8,949 bases of DNA from Bacillota bacterium. GTDB taxonomy: Bacteria; Bacillota; Clostridia; Tissierellales; Sedimentibacteraceae. The notes below the pieces were generated by a model. That model did no database searches. It had not been told where the DNA came from and was given only the letters and a program-made list of their open reading frames with translations. Below are positions 1 through 5,923 of the stretch, in pieces. The DNA lies in contig JAFACY010000011.1 of the NCBI GenBank assembly GCA_023425285.1, positions 1-8,949 on the forward strand, given 5' to 3'. Each line of letters starts with the position of its first letter. Within the stretch, counting starts at the first letter, position 1. The translations under genes and the position numbers were made by a program.

Positions 1-5
1 TCCCC

Positions 6-34
6 TTTACATAAAATACTTTTTATATTATATT
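6..34 (+). promoter_or_regulatory. Putative sigma-A promoter for the rluA-ansA-PHP-ispDF operon
   Basis: TTTACA at 6-11 and TATATT at 29-34 are separated by exactly 17 bp, so transcription would start near position 41. That leaves a short leader before the ATG at 63. The surrounding sequence is very AT-rich, so chance matches are possible, and anything to the left is outside the window. Confidence 0.45.
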
Positions 35-62
35 TATATTGACGAAATTACGGGAGTTTTTA

Positions 63-941
63 ATGAATAACAATATTCTTAATTATACAATACAAGAAAA
101 TGACAAAACTGTAAAGGACATATTGTCTGAAAACTTAAATTTTTCAAGACGATTATCAAAAAAATTGGAGCTGTACGATAAAATTTTTCTGAATGAAAAG
201 GTGACAAGATTAAATAAAAGAGTATGCAAGGGAGACGTCCTTTCACTGGAGTTTGATGAGGATGAAGACGAATATGCTGCCATAAATATACCTATAAGCA
301 TAGTCTACGAGGATGACGATTTATTGGTTGTTAATAAGCCGCCGTATATAGTGGTTCATCCCACGAAGTCTCATCAGGATAATACCATTGCTAACGGAGT
401 TGCATACTATTTCAGAGAAAAAGGACTTAAGAGAAAGGTAAGGCTGGTTAACCGTCTCGACATGAACACATCCGGGATAGTTATAATAGCCAAGAGCCCC
501 TACGCACACAATGAGCTGTCAAAGCAGATGAAGGAAAACAAGGTTGATAAATATTATTATGCAATAGTCGAAGGTATTGTATCAAACGACAGCGGAACTA
601 TCAATGAACCCATAGCAAGACTGAATGCGGAGGACATCATAAGGATTGTCCATCCTTCAGGCAAGGAGTGTATCACTCACTACGTCGTGGAAAAACGTCT
701 TGATAATCTTACATTGGTTAAATTAAAGCTTGAAACGGGACGAACCCACCAGATACGCGTGCACATGAAGCACATAGGACACACGGTGCTGGGAGATACC
801 TTGTACGGAAGTGAAAGTGACTTAATAGGCAGACAGGCGCTGCACTGTTACGAAATGAAATTTCAGCAGCCTACTACAGGCAGAGAAATAATTGTAAAAT
901 GCCCTCTGCCGGAGGATATGGAAAGGTGTATAAAATTATGA
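63..941 (+). CDS. RluA-family ribosomal large-subunit pseudouridine synthase
   Basis: This enzyme converts specific uridines in RNA, most likely 23S rRNA, to pseudouridine in the cytoplasm. The 292-residue protein begins with an S4-like RNA-binding region (about residues 8-65), followed by the RluA catalytic domain. The active-site motif is N-R-L-D at 130-133 followed by MNTSG, with Asp133 as the expected catalytic residue. Most family members have His where this one has Asn130. The C-terminal ETGRTHQIRVHMKHIGH and LGDTLYG blocks are also typical. ATG at 63 is preferred because CGGGAG lies 6 nt upstream (51-56). An in-frame TTG at 39 lacks a Shine-Dalgarno site and precedes the predicted transcript start. 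The stop overlaps the next start (ATGA). The target uridine cannot be assigned from sequence, so RluD-like versus another member is open. Confidence 0.9.
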   Translation: MNNNILNYTIQENDKTVKDILSENLNFSRRLSKKLELYDKIFLNEKVTRLNKRVCKGDVLSLEFDEDEDEYAAINIPISIVYEDDDLLVVNKPPYIVVHPTKSHQDNTIANGVAYYFREKGLKRKVRLVNRLDMNTSGIVIIAKSPYAHNELSKQMKENKVDKYYYAIVEGIVSNDSGTINEPIARLNAEDIIRIVHPSGKECITHYVVEKRLDNLTLVKLKLETGRTHQIRVHMKHIGHTVLGDTLYGSESDLIGRQALHCYEMKFQQPTTGREIIVKCPLPEDMERCIKL

Positions 942-1936
942 AAAAGAATATACTACTTATCGCTACGGGCGGTACAATAGCATCAAAAAATACAGATGAT
1001 GGGCTTGCTCCTCAGATAACTTCGCAGGAGCTTCTTGAGTATGTTCCTGAAATTAAAGAGTATTGTAACGTAGAAGCATTACAGCTTTTAAACATTGACA
1101 GCACAAATATTCAACCTGAATACTGGGTTTTGATGACGGAAGCCATAGAGAAAAATTACAACAAGTATGACGGGTTTGTTATATCCCACGGAACAGACAC
1201 CATGTCCTACACCTCTGCAGCTTTATCATACCTGATACAGAATCTGGATAAGCCGGTCATTATCACCGGTTCACAAAAGCCGATAAATGCGGATATAACC
1301 GATGCCAAAAAAAATCTTCTTGACAGCTTCAGATTTGCAGCTGAAAAAGATGTAAGCGGAGTATACTTGGTATTTGACGGAAAAGCAATAGTCGGAACGA
1401 GAGCAAGAAAAATAAAGTCAAAAAGCTATAGTGCATTTGAATCAATAAATTTTCCCGTAGCGGCAATAATAGATGATAACAGGATTACAAAGTATATAAG
1501 GAATGAAAAATTCACAGAGGGTGTCAAGTTCTATAAGGATATTTATCCTTCTATATTCCTGCTTAAATTAGCTCCGGGTATGGAGCCTGATGTTCTGGAT
1601 TACATAGGCGAAAAATATGAAGGTGTTGTAATAGAAAGCTATGGAGTGGGCGGACTGCCGTTTCTTGACAAAAGAAACTTTCTTGAGAAGCTGGGACATC
1701 TGACGGATGAGGGAAAAATTATTGTAATTGCCACACAGGTTATGTTTGAAGGCAGTGACATGGGGATATATGAAGTAGGCATTAAGGCATTAAAGAAGTT
1801 CAGGGTGCTGCAGGCCTATGATATGACTATAGAATCGGCAATCACCAAGCTCATGTGGATAATGGCACAAACAAAGAATTTCGATGAAATAAAGGAAATG
1901 TTTTACACAAGAATAAACGAAGACTTATTATATTAG
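938..1936 (+). CDS. ansA: L-asparaginase, cytoplasmic type I-like
   Basis: The enzyme hydrolyses L-asparagine to aspartate and ammonia. The 332-residue protein shows both asparaginase signatures: ATGGTIAS at residues 9-16, with Thr13 as expected nucleophile, and SHGTDTMSYTS at 83-93, with Thr86 and Asp87 of the second catalytic site. GSQKPI at 111-116 and TDAKKN at 121-126 are further conserved blocks. No signal peptide is visible, and the length fits the cytoplasmic type I group. An in-frame ATG at 899 lies inside the upstream gene and has no ribosome-binding site. The ATG at 938 overlaps the upstream TGA and has AAAGG at 922-926, so it is the better start. Members of this fold may also act on glutamine or other amides, so strict asparagine specificity is inferred. 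Confidence 0.88.
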   Translation: MKKNILLIATGGTIASKNTDDGLAPQITSQELLEYVPEIKEYCNVEALQLLNIDSTNIQPEYWVLMTEAIEKNYNKYDGFVISHGTDTMSYTSAALSYLIQNLDKPVIITGSQKPINADITDAKKNLLDSFRFAAEKDVSGVYLVFDGKAIVGTRARKIKSKSYSAFESINFPVAAIIDDNRITKYIRNEKFTEGVKFYKDIYPSIFLLKLAPGMEPDVLDYIGEKYEGVVIESYGVGGLPFLDKRNFLEKLGHLTDEGKIIVIATQVMFEGSDMGIYEVGIKALKKFRVLQAYDMTIESAITKLMWIMAQTKNFDEIKEMFYTRINEDLLY

Positions 1937-1943
1937 AGGTACT

Positions 1944-2756
1944 ATGAAAAAAATTGACATGCACATGCACACCAATGCCTCGGATGGGACCTGGGATGTG
2001 TCTGAGCTGAAAGAGGAATTGCTTAATAATAAAATAAATATATTTTCAATAACGGACCATGATTCGATTGAAAATATTAAAAATATGCAGGACATATTAA
2101 AACCGGGCGACAATCTGATTTTTATCCCGGGTACTGAGCTTACATGTGAATATCAAAACAGAGAATACCATCTGACATTGTACAATTTTGATACACAGAA
2201 CAAACAGCTTATTGATATGATAAATTGGACAACTGAAAGTAAATTAAGCTCCAATAAGGACTATATAAAATATGCATCTGAAAAGCATAGCGTTGTAAGC
2301 TTTGAGGATTATGAAAAATATGAATATGACAGAAAAAGAGGCGGCTGGAAATCCGCAAACTACATGGTTGACAGAGGTATACACATGGATATGCTATCTC
2401 ATCTGGCAGACGTAATAAATTCGGGTATTAAAGCTAAGCTCAAGGATCCCGAAGAAGTTATAAAAACTGCTCATAAAAGCGGAGGCTACATTTTTCTGGC
2501 TCATCCGTCATACCATTACAGAAGCAGCCGTATGCCTTTAGAAGAGCTGGAGTTCTGGCTTGAAGCGGGAATAGACGGAATAGAATGCTTTTCACCATAC
2601 AACAAGGGTGAGGAGCAATACTATGTTGAATTTTGTAAAAAGAATAATCTTATGATATCCGGAGGTTCTGACTGTCATGGTCTGTTTATCCCAAGCAGAA
2701 AAATAGGCCTCCCGGAAGTTATGCTGGAAGATTTAAATATAAAGAAAATATTATAG
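1944..2756 (+). CDS. PHP-domain metal-dependent phosphoesterase
   Basis: This 270-residue protein belongs to the PHP (polymerase and histidinol phosphatase) superfamily, whose members hydrolyse phosphoester bonds with a two- or three-metal centre. Visible metal-binding motifs are DMHMHT with HxH at 7-9, Asp14 in the ASDG turn, TDHD at 37-40, Glu65 in GTEL, LAHPSYH around His187, Glu214, and the C-terminal GGSDCHG with Asp243 and His245. The order matches free-standing PHP phosphoesterases, a group that includes 5'-3' exoribonucleases and nucleotide phosphatases; the substrate here is unknown. The start has AGAGGT at 1935-1940 overlapping the stop codon of the asparaginase gene, and only 7 nt separate the genes, so translational coupling is likely. 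Confidence 0.85.
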   Translation: MKKIDMHMHTNASDGTWDVSELKEELLNNKINIFSITDHDSIENIKNMQDILKPGDNLIFIPGTELTCEYQNREYHLTLYNFDTQNKQLIDMINWTTESKLSSNKDYIKYASEKHSVVSFEDYEKYEYDRKRGGWKSANYMVDRGIHMDMLSHLADVINSGIKAKLKDPEEVIKTAHKSGGYIFLAHPSYHYRSSRMPLEELEFWLEAGIDGIECFSPYNKGEEQYYVEFCKKNNLMISGGSDCHGLFIPSRKIGLPEVMLEDLNIKKIL

Positions 2757-2765
2757 GGGACATTT

Positions 2766-3458
2766 ATGTATAAAGACAAATTCGTTTCTGCAATTATAGT
2801 TGCTGCAGGAAGAGGTACAAGGATGGGGTCTGAGATACCGAAGCAATATCTGTCAATCGGCGGCAGGACCATATTGGATACAACCTTGTACAAGTTTGAA
2901 AAAAGCAACGAAGTTGATGAAATAATACTGATTGTAAACAAAGAAGATTTAGATTTTGTCAGAAGCGAGATGGCTGATGACTATAAAAAAATTACATGTG
3001 TTAAGGCAGGAGGGGCAACACGTACAGAATCTGTATACGAGGGCATAAAAGCCGTGAGCAGGGACTGCGGAATTGTTCTCATACACGACGGCGTAAGACC
3101 CTTTATCTCATATAATTTAATTCTGAATTGTGTTGAAGGAGCATACAAGCACAGAGCCTGCATTCCTGTCATCGATGTGGTTGACACCGTCAAAGAAACA
3201 GACGAGGACGGCTTTGTCAATAAAACTCTGGAAAGATCCTTCATAAAAGCTGTTCAGACTCCGCAGGCTTTTGAATATGAGCTCATAAGTGACTGTTACC
3301 ACAATGCGGTTACGGAGGATGCAGTCTTTACTGATGATTCCTCCATTGTTGAATATTATGGCTACAAAGTAAAAACCATTGACGGTTTAACGATGAATAT
3401 AAAGATTACCACACCTCAGGATCTGAGGATAGCTGAAATTTTTGCAAGCATATATTAA
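2766..3458 (+). CDS. ispD: 2-C-methyl-D-erythritol 4-phosphate cytidylyltransferase (IspD)
   Basis: IspD joins MEP and CTP to give CDP-methylerythritol and pyrophosphate, a middle step of the non-mevalonate isoprenoid pathway. The 230-residue length is normal. The nucleotide-binding loop AAGRGTRMG lies at 13-21, with Arg19 and Lys26 (in IPKQY) as the expected transition-state residues. AGGATRTESV at 81-90, LIHDGVRPF at 105-113 and VIDVVDTVK at 135-143 are diagnostic. Arg157 and Lys213 (in NIKITTPQDL) fit the MEP-binding positions of the Escherichia coli enzyme. AGGGGA at 2755-2760 overlaps the preceding stop, 5 nt before the ATG. ispF follows directly, supporting the assignment over other cytidylyltransferases such as ribitol-phosphate (TarI-like) paralogues. 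Confidence 0.95.
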   Translation: MYKDKFVSAIIVAAGRGTRMGSEIPKQYLSIGGRTILDTTLYKFEKSNEVDEIILIVNKEDLDFVRSEMADDYKKITCVKAGGATRTESVYEGIKAVSRDCGIVLIHDGVRPFISYNLILNCVEGAYKHRACIPVIDVVDTVKETDEDGFVNKTLERSFIKAVQTPQAFEYELISDCYHNAVTEDAVFTDDSSIVEYYGYKVKTIDGLTMNIKITTPQDLRIAEIFASIY

Positions 3459-3467
3459 GGAGTGCAT

Positions 3468-3950
3468 ATGAAAATCGGTATAGGATATGATGTACATGCA
3501 TTGGCATCAAACAGAAAATTAATAATCGGCGGTGTTCAGATACCGTACGAAATGGGACTTGACGGTCATTCGGATGCGGATGTATTGGTTCATGCCGTCA
3601 TGGACAGCCTGTTAGGCGCCATGGGTCAGGGTGACATAGGAAGAATATTTCCCGATACAGATGACAAATACAAGGATGCCGACAGCAGAGTACTCTTAAG
3701 GCAGGTTGTAAAACACATGAAGGACACGGGTTTTGTGCTGGGAAATTTAGATGCGGTCATAATAGCGCAAAAACCTAAAATGAGTCCCTACATAGACGAA
3801 ATGAAAAATAATTTAGCCTGTGATATGGAAACCGATGTGTCAAATATTAATATCAAGGCAACCACAACAGAAAAACTTGGTTTTGAAGGCAGAGGAGAAG
3901 GTATAGCCGCGCAGGCTGTTTGTTTATTGGAAGATAAGGAAAATCATTGA
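3468..3950 (+). CDS. ispF: 2-C-methyl-D-erythritol 2,4-cyclodiphosphate synthase (IspF)
   Basis: IspF cyclises CDP-methylerythritol 2-phosphate to methylerythritol cyclodiphosphate, releasing CMP; family members act as zinc-dependent homotrimers. The protein is 160 residues, the usual size. GYDVHAL near the start supplies zinc ligands Asp8 and His10, and His42 lies in VLVHAVMD. LDGHSDAD at 31-38, GDIGRIFPD at 55-63 and ATTTEKLGFEGRGEGIA at 131-147 are family hallmarks. A GTG at 3462 is in frame, but the Shine-Dalgarno AAGGAG (3457-3462) overlaps it, so the ATG at 3468 with a 5-nt spacer is the start. The AAGGAG also overlaps the ispD stop, tying ispD and ispF together. No clear hairpin terminator follows. 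Confidence 0.96.
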   Translation: MKIGIGYDVHALASNRKLIIGGVQIPYEMGLDGHSDADVLVHAVMDSLLGAMGQGDIGRIFPDTDDKYKDADSRVLLRQVVKHMKDTGFVLGNLDAVIIAQKPKMSPYIDEMKNNLACDMETDVSNINIKATTTEKLGFEGRGEGIAAQAVCLLEDKENH

Positions 3951-3991
3951 AGACTATCTATATATTAAGTATATCCAAATATATATACCTA

Positions 3992-4000
3992 TGTTAAAAT
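3992..4000 (+). promoter_or_regulatory. Extended -10 promoter upstream of the ftsH-like gene
   Basis: TGTTAAAAT reads as TG-n-TAAAAT, an extended -10 element, in the 91-bp gap after ispF. The sequence 17 bp upstream (TATCCA) is a poor -35, which an extended -10 can offset. Transcription would start near 4007, giving a leader of about 35 nt before the GGGGG Shine-Dalgarno at 4031-4035 and ATG at 4042. A second candidate, TTGAAG at 3947-3952 with TATATC at 3970-3975, is weaker. Confidence 0.5.
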
Positions 4001-4041
4001 TAATTAACAAAGAAAAATGAACATAGAACAGGGGGTATACT

Positions 4042-5475
4042 ATGGATAATTTTCAGATAGCAGGAATAGTCATTGTGCTGATATTTGTAATTTTACTTAT
4101 ACTTAAAAATAAAAAAACGGCACAGAAGGAAATAAATAATTTAAATGAAATAGAATACATCAGTTCATCAAGTATGAAATTTGATGATGTGGCGGGAAAT
4201 TACGAAGCAAAGGACAGCCTGCAGGAAATTGTCGATTTCATAAAAAACCCCGACAAGTACAGCAGATTCAATGCAAGGATGCCCAAGGGAGTTCTTTTGT
4301 ACGGGTCTCCCGGTACGGGAAAAACATTGATGGCTAAGGCACTGGCAGGAGAAGCGGGAGTACCGTTTTATGCGGTGTCCGGTTCGGATTTTGTACAGGT
4401 TTATGCCGGCTTAGGAGCCGGAAGAATCAGGAATCTGTTCAGGAAAGCCAAGAAATCGGGAAAAAGTGTGATCTTTATCGATGAAATTGATGCCATAGGC
4501 AAAAAAAGAATGAATGGAAACATGAGAGGCAGCGACGAAGGAGACAGAACGCTCAATGCACTTCTGACAGAAATGTCAGGCTTTGGTGATGATGCGGGAA
4601 TTATTGTAGTTGCCGCTACCAACAGGATTGACACATTGGATTCGGCTCTCTTGAGACCGGGTAGATTTGACAGACAGATAGAAATAATGCTCCCTGACAG
4701 AAATGCAAGAAAAGACATACTGAGTCTTTATTTATCAAAGAAAAAAGCAGGACATGACATAGATACCGATAAGATTGCGGATTTGACTGTATATTTCAGC
4801 GGTGCTATGATAGAAAATCTGGTTAATGAGGCAGCTTTAACAGCTGTCAGAGAAAATGCCGATGAAATAAACGAAGAGCATATAAACAAGGCATATCTTG
4901 AAATCATGGCAGGAACAGAAAAAAAGAACCTTGCTGAAAACAGCAAGCAAAAAGTTGTAACCTCTTATCACGAAGCAGGACATGCTTTTGTATCAAAGCA
5001 TCTCATACCCGACAGCAGAGTTATACGAGTATCTGTAATTCCGACCAGCAAGGGAGCAGGAGGATATACACTGAGCACTCCCGATGCAGCGGAGGTCATA
5101 ACTAAAAAGCGAATAAAGAATCAGCTTGCCGTATTGATGGCGGGACGTGTTGCCGAAGAAATATTTTTCGGAAAGGAAAATATAACTGTAGGGGCACAAA
5201 ATGACATTGAGAGAGCAACATCACTGGCAGTTGATTACATTGCACATTATGGAATGGATGATGAAAATTCCTTTATAAATTTAGGCGTTTTGTCTGAAAA
5301 GCTTAATATCCCGTTGAGTTCCGCGGAGAAAACAGTCAGGGATTTAGTTGCTGAAATTTACAGGGATGTTGTAAAAATAGTTGAAGGCAATAAAGAAAAG
5401 ATTGAGAAAATAGCGGAACTGCTTATCGAAAAAGAAGTTATTTATGAAGAGGAATTAAGTGTAATATTATCCTAA
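4042..5475 (+). CDS. Short FtsH-like membrane AAA+ zinc metalloprotease
   Basis: The protein couples ATP-driven unfolding to zinc-dependent proteolysis at the membrane. One hydrophobic segment (about 5-22), followed by KNKK, predicts N-outside, C-cytoplasmic topology. The AAA+ domain has Walker A GSPGTGKT at 88-95, Walker B VIFIDE at 143-148, and the second region of homology NRIDTLDSALLRPGRFDR with arginine fingers Arg205 and Arg208. The M41 peptidase motif is HEAGH at 310-314, with third zinc ligand Asp388 in GAQNDIERA. All catalytic residues are therefore present. At 477 residues it is well below the usual 600 or more: the two-helix membrane anchor with its extracytoplasmic domain is reduced to one helix, and the C-terminal tail is short. 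The pore loop, normally MFVG, reads VYAG (Tyr121). It probably is a paralogue of the housekeeping FtsH; its substrates are unknown. Confidence 0.88.
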   Translation: MDNFQIAGIVIVLIFVILLILKNKKTAQKEINNLNEIEYISSSSMKFDDVAGNYEAKDSLQEIVDFIKNPDKYSRFNARMPKGVLLYGSPGTGKTLMAKALAGEAGVPFYAVSGSDFVQVYAGLGAGRIRNLFRKAKKSGKSVIFIDEIDAIGKKRMNGNMRGSDEGDRTLNALLTEMSGFGDDAGIIVVAATNRIDTLDSALLRPGRFDRQIEIMLPDRNARKDILSLYLSKKKAGHDIDTDKIADLTVYFSGAMIENLVNEAALTAVRENADEINEEHINKAYLEIMAGTEKKNLAENSKQKVVTSYHEAGHAFVSKHLIPDSRVIRVSVIPTSKGAGGYTLSTPDAAEVITKKRIKNQLAVLMAGRVAEEIFFGKENITVGAQNDIERATSLAVDYIAHYGMDDENSFINLGVLSEKLNIPLSSAEKTVRDLVAEIYRDVVKIVEGNKEKIEKIAELLIEKEVIYEEELSVILS

Positions 5476-5512
5476 ATAACAGGGTAAAATAGTTTTATAA
5501 ATGAAAATACAG

Positions 5513-5541
5513 TTGAAGAAAATCACAGATAGTGCTATAAT
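5513..5541 (+). promoter_or_regulatory. Strong sigma-A promoter of the 6S RNA gene
   Basis: TTGAAG at 5513-5518 and a perfect TATAAT at 5536-5541 are 17 bp apart, and TG at 5533-5534 makes the -10 extended. The predicted start is close to 5548, directly ahead of the 5' strand of the 6S closing stem. It is one of the two best-formed promoters in the window, and no coding sequence follows it for more than 350 bp. Confidence 0.85.
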
Positions 5542-5547
5542 ATAATT

Positions 5548-5730
5548 ACAAAAACGGCCTGCGGAGTGCGGAAGTTTATTAATTCAACCGACATATTGTA
5601 TAAGGGAATTCGTGTTTAGGTGCAGATGACATGCCTGCTTGACAGGACTTCAGAATCACTTAACAGAAATCCCACCTGCTTAGATGCGGGTGTGAATTAG
5701 TGGCTTGCGGCTCATGCGGGTTTTATTTTT
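5548..5730 (+). ncRNA. ssrS: 6S RNA
   Basis: 6S RNA imitates an open promoter and binds the housekeeping RNA polymerase holoenzyme, reducing transcription in slow growth. The fold was traced by eye. Closing stem: 5558-5571 pairs with 5705-5720 with two single-base bulges. Second helix: TTAATTCA 5579-5586 pairs with TGAATTAG 5693-5700. A large central bubble follows, whose 3' side holds a small hairpin (CACCTGC 5673-5679 with GCGGGTG 5686-5692), as in other 6S RNAs. Terminal stem: 5604-5622 pairs with 5657-5673 and is capped by CCTG/CAGG at 5634-5646. Size (about 180 nt), the GCTTGCGGC-type 3' block, its own promoter and a 3' T-run all fit. Identification is by structure, not database search; exact ends are estimates. 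Confidence 0.8.
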
Positions 5731-5733
5731 TTT
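5702..5733 (+). terminator. 3' end of 6S RNA: GC-rich closing strand followed by T-tract
   Basis: The 3' strand of the closing stem (5705-5720) ends in GCGGG and runs directly into TTTTATTTTTTTT at 5721-5733, the layout of a factor-independent terminator. The stem is long-range, pairing with the RNA's 5' end, because no good local hairpin is visible. Termination efficiency is therefore uncertain. Confidence 0.45.
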
Positions 5734-5778
5734 GTTTGGGAAAACGAATAATTTTTTAGGAAAATCAGGAAAAAGCGA

Positions 5779-5807
5779 TTGATTATTATATAAACAGTGT
5801 ATATAAT
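5779..5807 (+). promoter_or_regulatory. Sigma-A promoter of the lacI-family gene
   Basis: TTGATT at 5779-5784 and TATAAT at 5802-5807 are spaced by 17 bp, so transcription should begin near 5814. The leader is then about 110 nt and contains the whole palindromic element at 5841-5911. A 10-bp direct repeat (ATATAAACAG) lies at 5788-5797, between -35 and -10, and again at 5812-5821 around the start site. Confidence 0.7.
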
Positions 5808-5840
5808 GTTAATATAAACAGGAAAAACGAAAAGATAATA

Positions 5841-5911
5841 TAAGAGGAAGGGTGACACACCTCTTTTTCACAGAGTGAGTCTCTGTGGGATAAGAGGAAT
5901 GTCCCCGTCAG
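5841..5911 (+). repeat. REP-like palindromic element, copy 1, in the 5' leader of the lacI-family gene
   Basis: The element folds as a nested hairpin. The outer stem is GGGTGACA (5850-5857) with TGTCCCC (5900-5906). The middle stem is CCTCTT (5860-5865) with AAGAGG (5892-5897). The apical hairpin is CACAGAG (5869-5875) with CTCTGTG (5881-5887) around a 5-nt loop. A diverged copy in inverted orientation lies at 6924-6996, just past the end of the same gene. Shared blocks are GGAAGGG-n-GACACACCT, GGGATA and AGGAAT-n-TCCCCGT. The GGGGACA/TGTCCCC ends resemble REP or MITE-type elements moved in trans; that class assignment is inference, since no transposase is present here. Confidence 0.65.
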
Positions 5912-5918
5912 AAGGAGG
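5912..5918 (+). promoter_or_regulatory. Shine-Dalgarno of the lacI-family gene, possibly masked by its leader
   Basis: AAGGAGG lies 5 nt before the ATG at 5924 and is a near-perfect ribosome-binding site. ACCTCTTTT (5859-5867) inside the leader element is complementary to GAAGGAGGT (5911-5919) over 9 pairs, two of them G-U. This pairing cannot coexist with the element's own CCTCTT/AAGAGG stem. Masking is inferred from complementarity only. Confidence 0.55.
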
Positions 5919-5923
5919 TAAGA

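Noticed and set aside
39..62. TTG at 39 as the start of the pseudouridine synthase
   Set aside because: It has no Shine-Dalgarno site and lies at or before the predicted transcript start; ATG 63 has CGGGAG 6 nt upstream.
899..937. ATG at 899 as the start of the asparaginase
   Set aside because: It adds 13 residues without family similarity, sits within the upstream gene and lacks a ribosome-binding site.
3462..3467. GTG at 3462 as the start of ispF
   Set aside because: It overlaps the AAGGAG ribosome-binding site; ATG 3468 has correct spacing and matches family N-termini.
3951..4041. Intrinsic terminator after ispF
   Set aside because: Only weak AT-only inverted repeats are present (around 3955-3990), with no GC-rich stem followed by a T-run.
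4401..4718. 105-aa open frame on the minus strand
   Set aside because: It is antisense to the conserved AAA+ core of the FtsH-like gene, so the open frame reflects codon bias of the real gene.
5548..5730. Riboswitch, SRP RNA or tmRNA as alternatives for this structured RNA
   Set aside because: It has its own promoter and ends about 190 bp before the next start codon with another promoter in between, which argues against a riboswitch. No tRNA-like acceptor or tag frame, and no SRP core motif, was seen.
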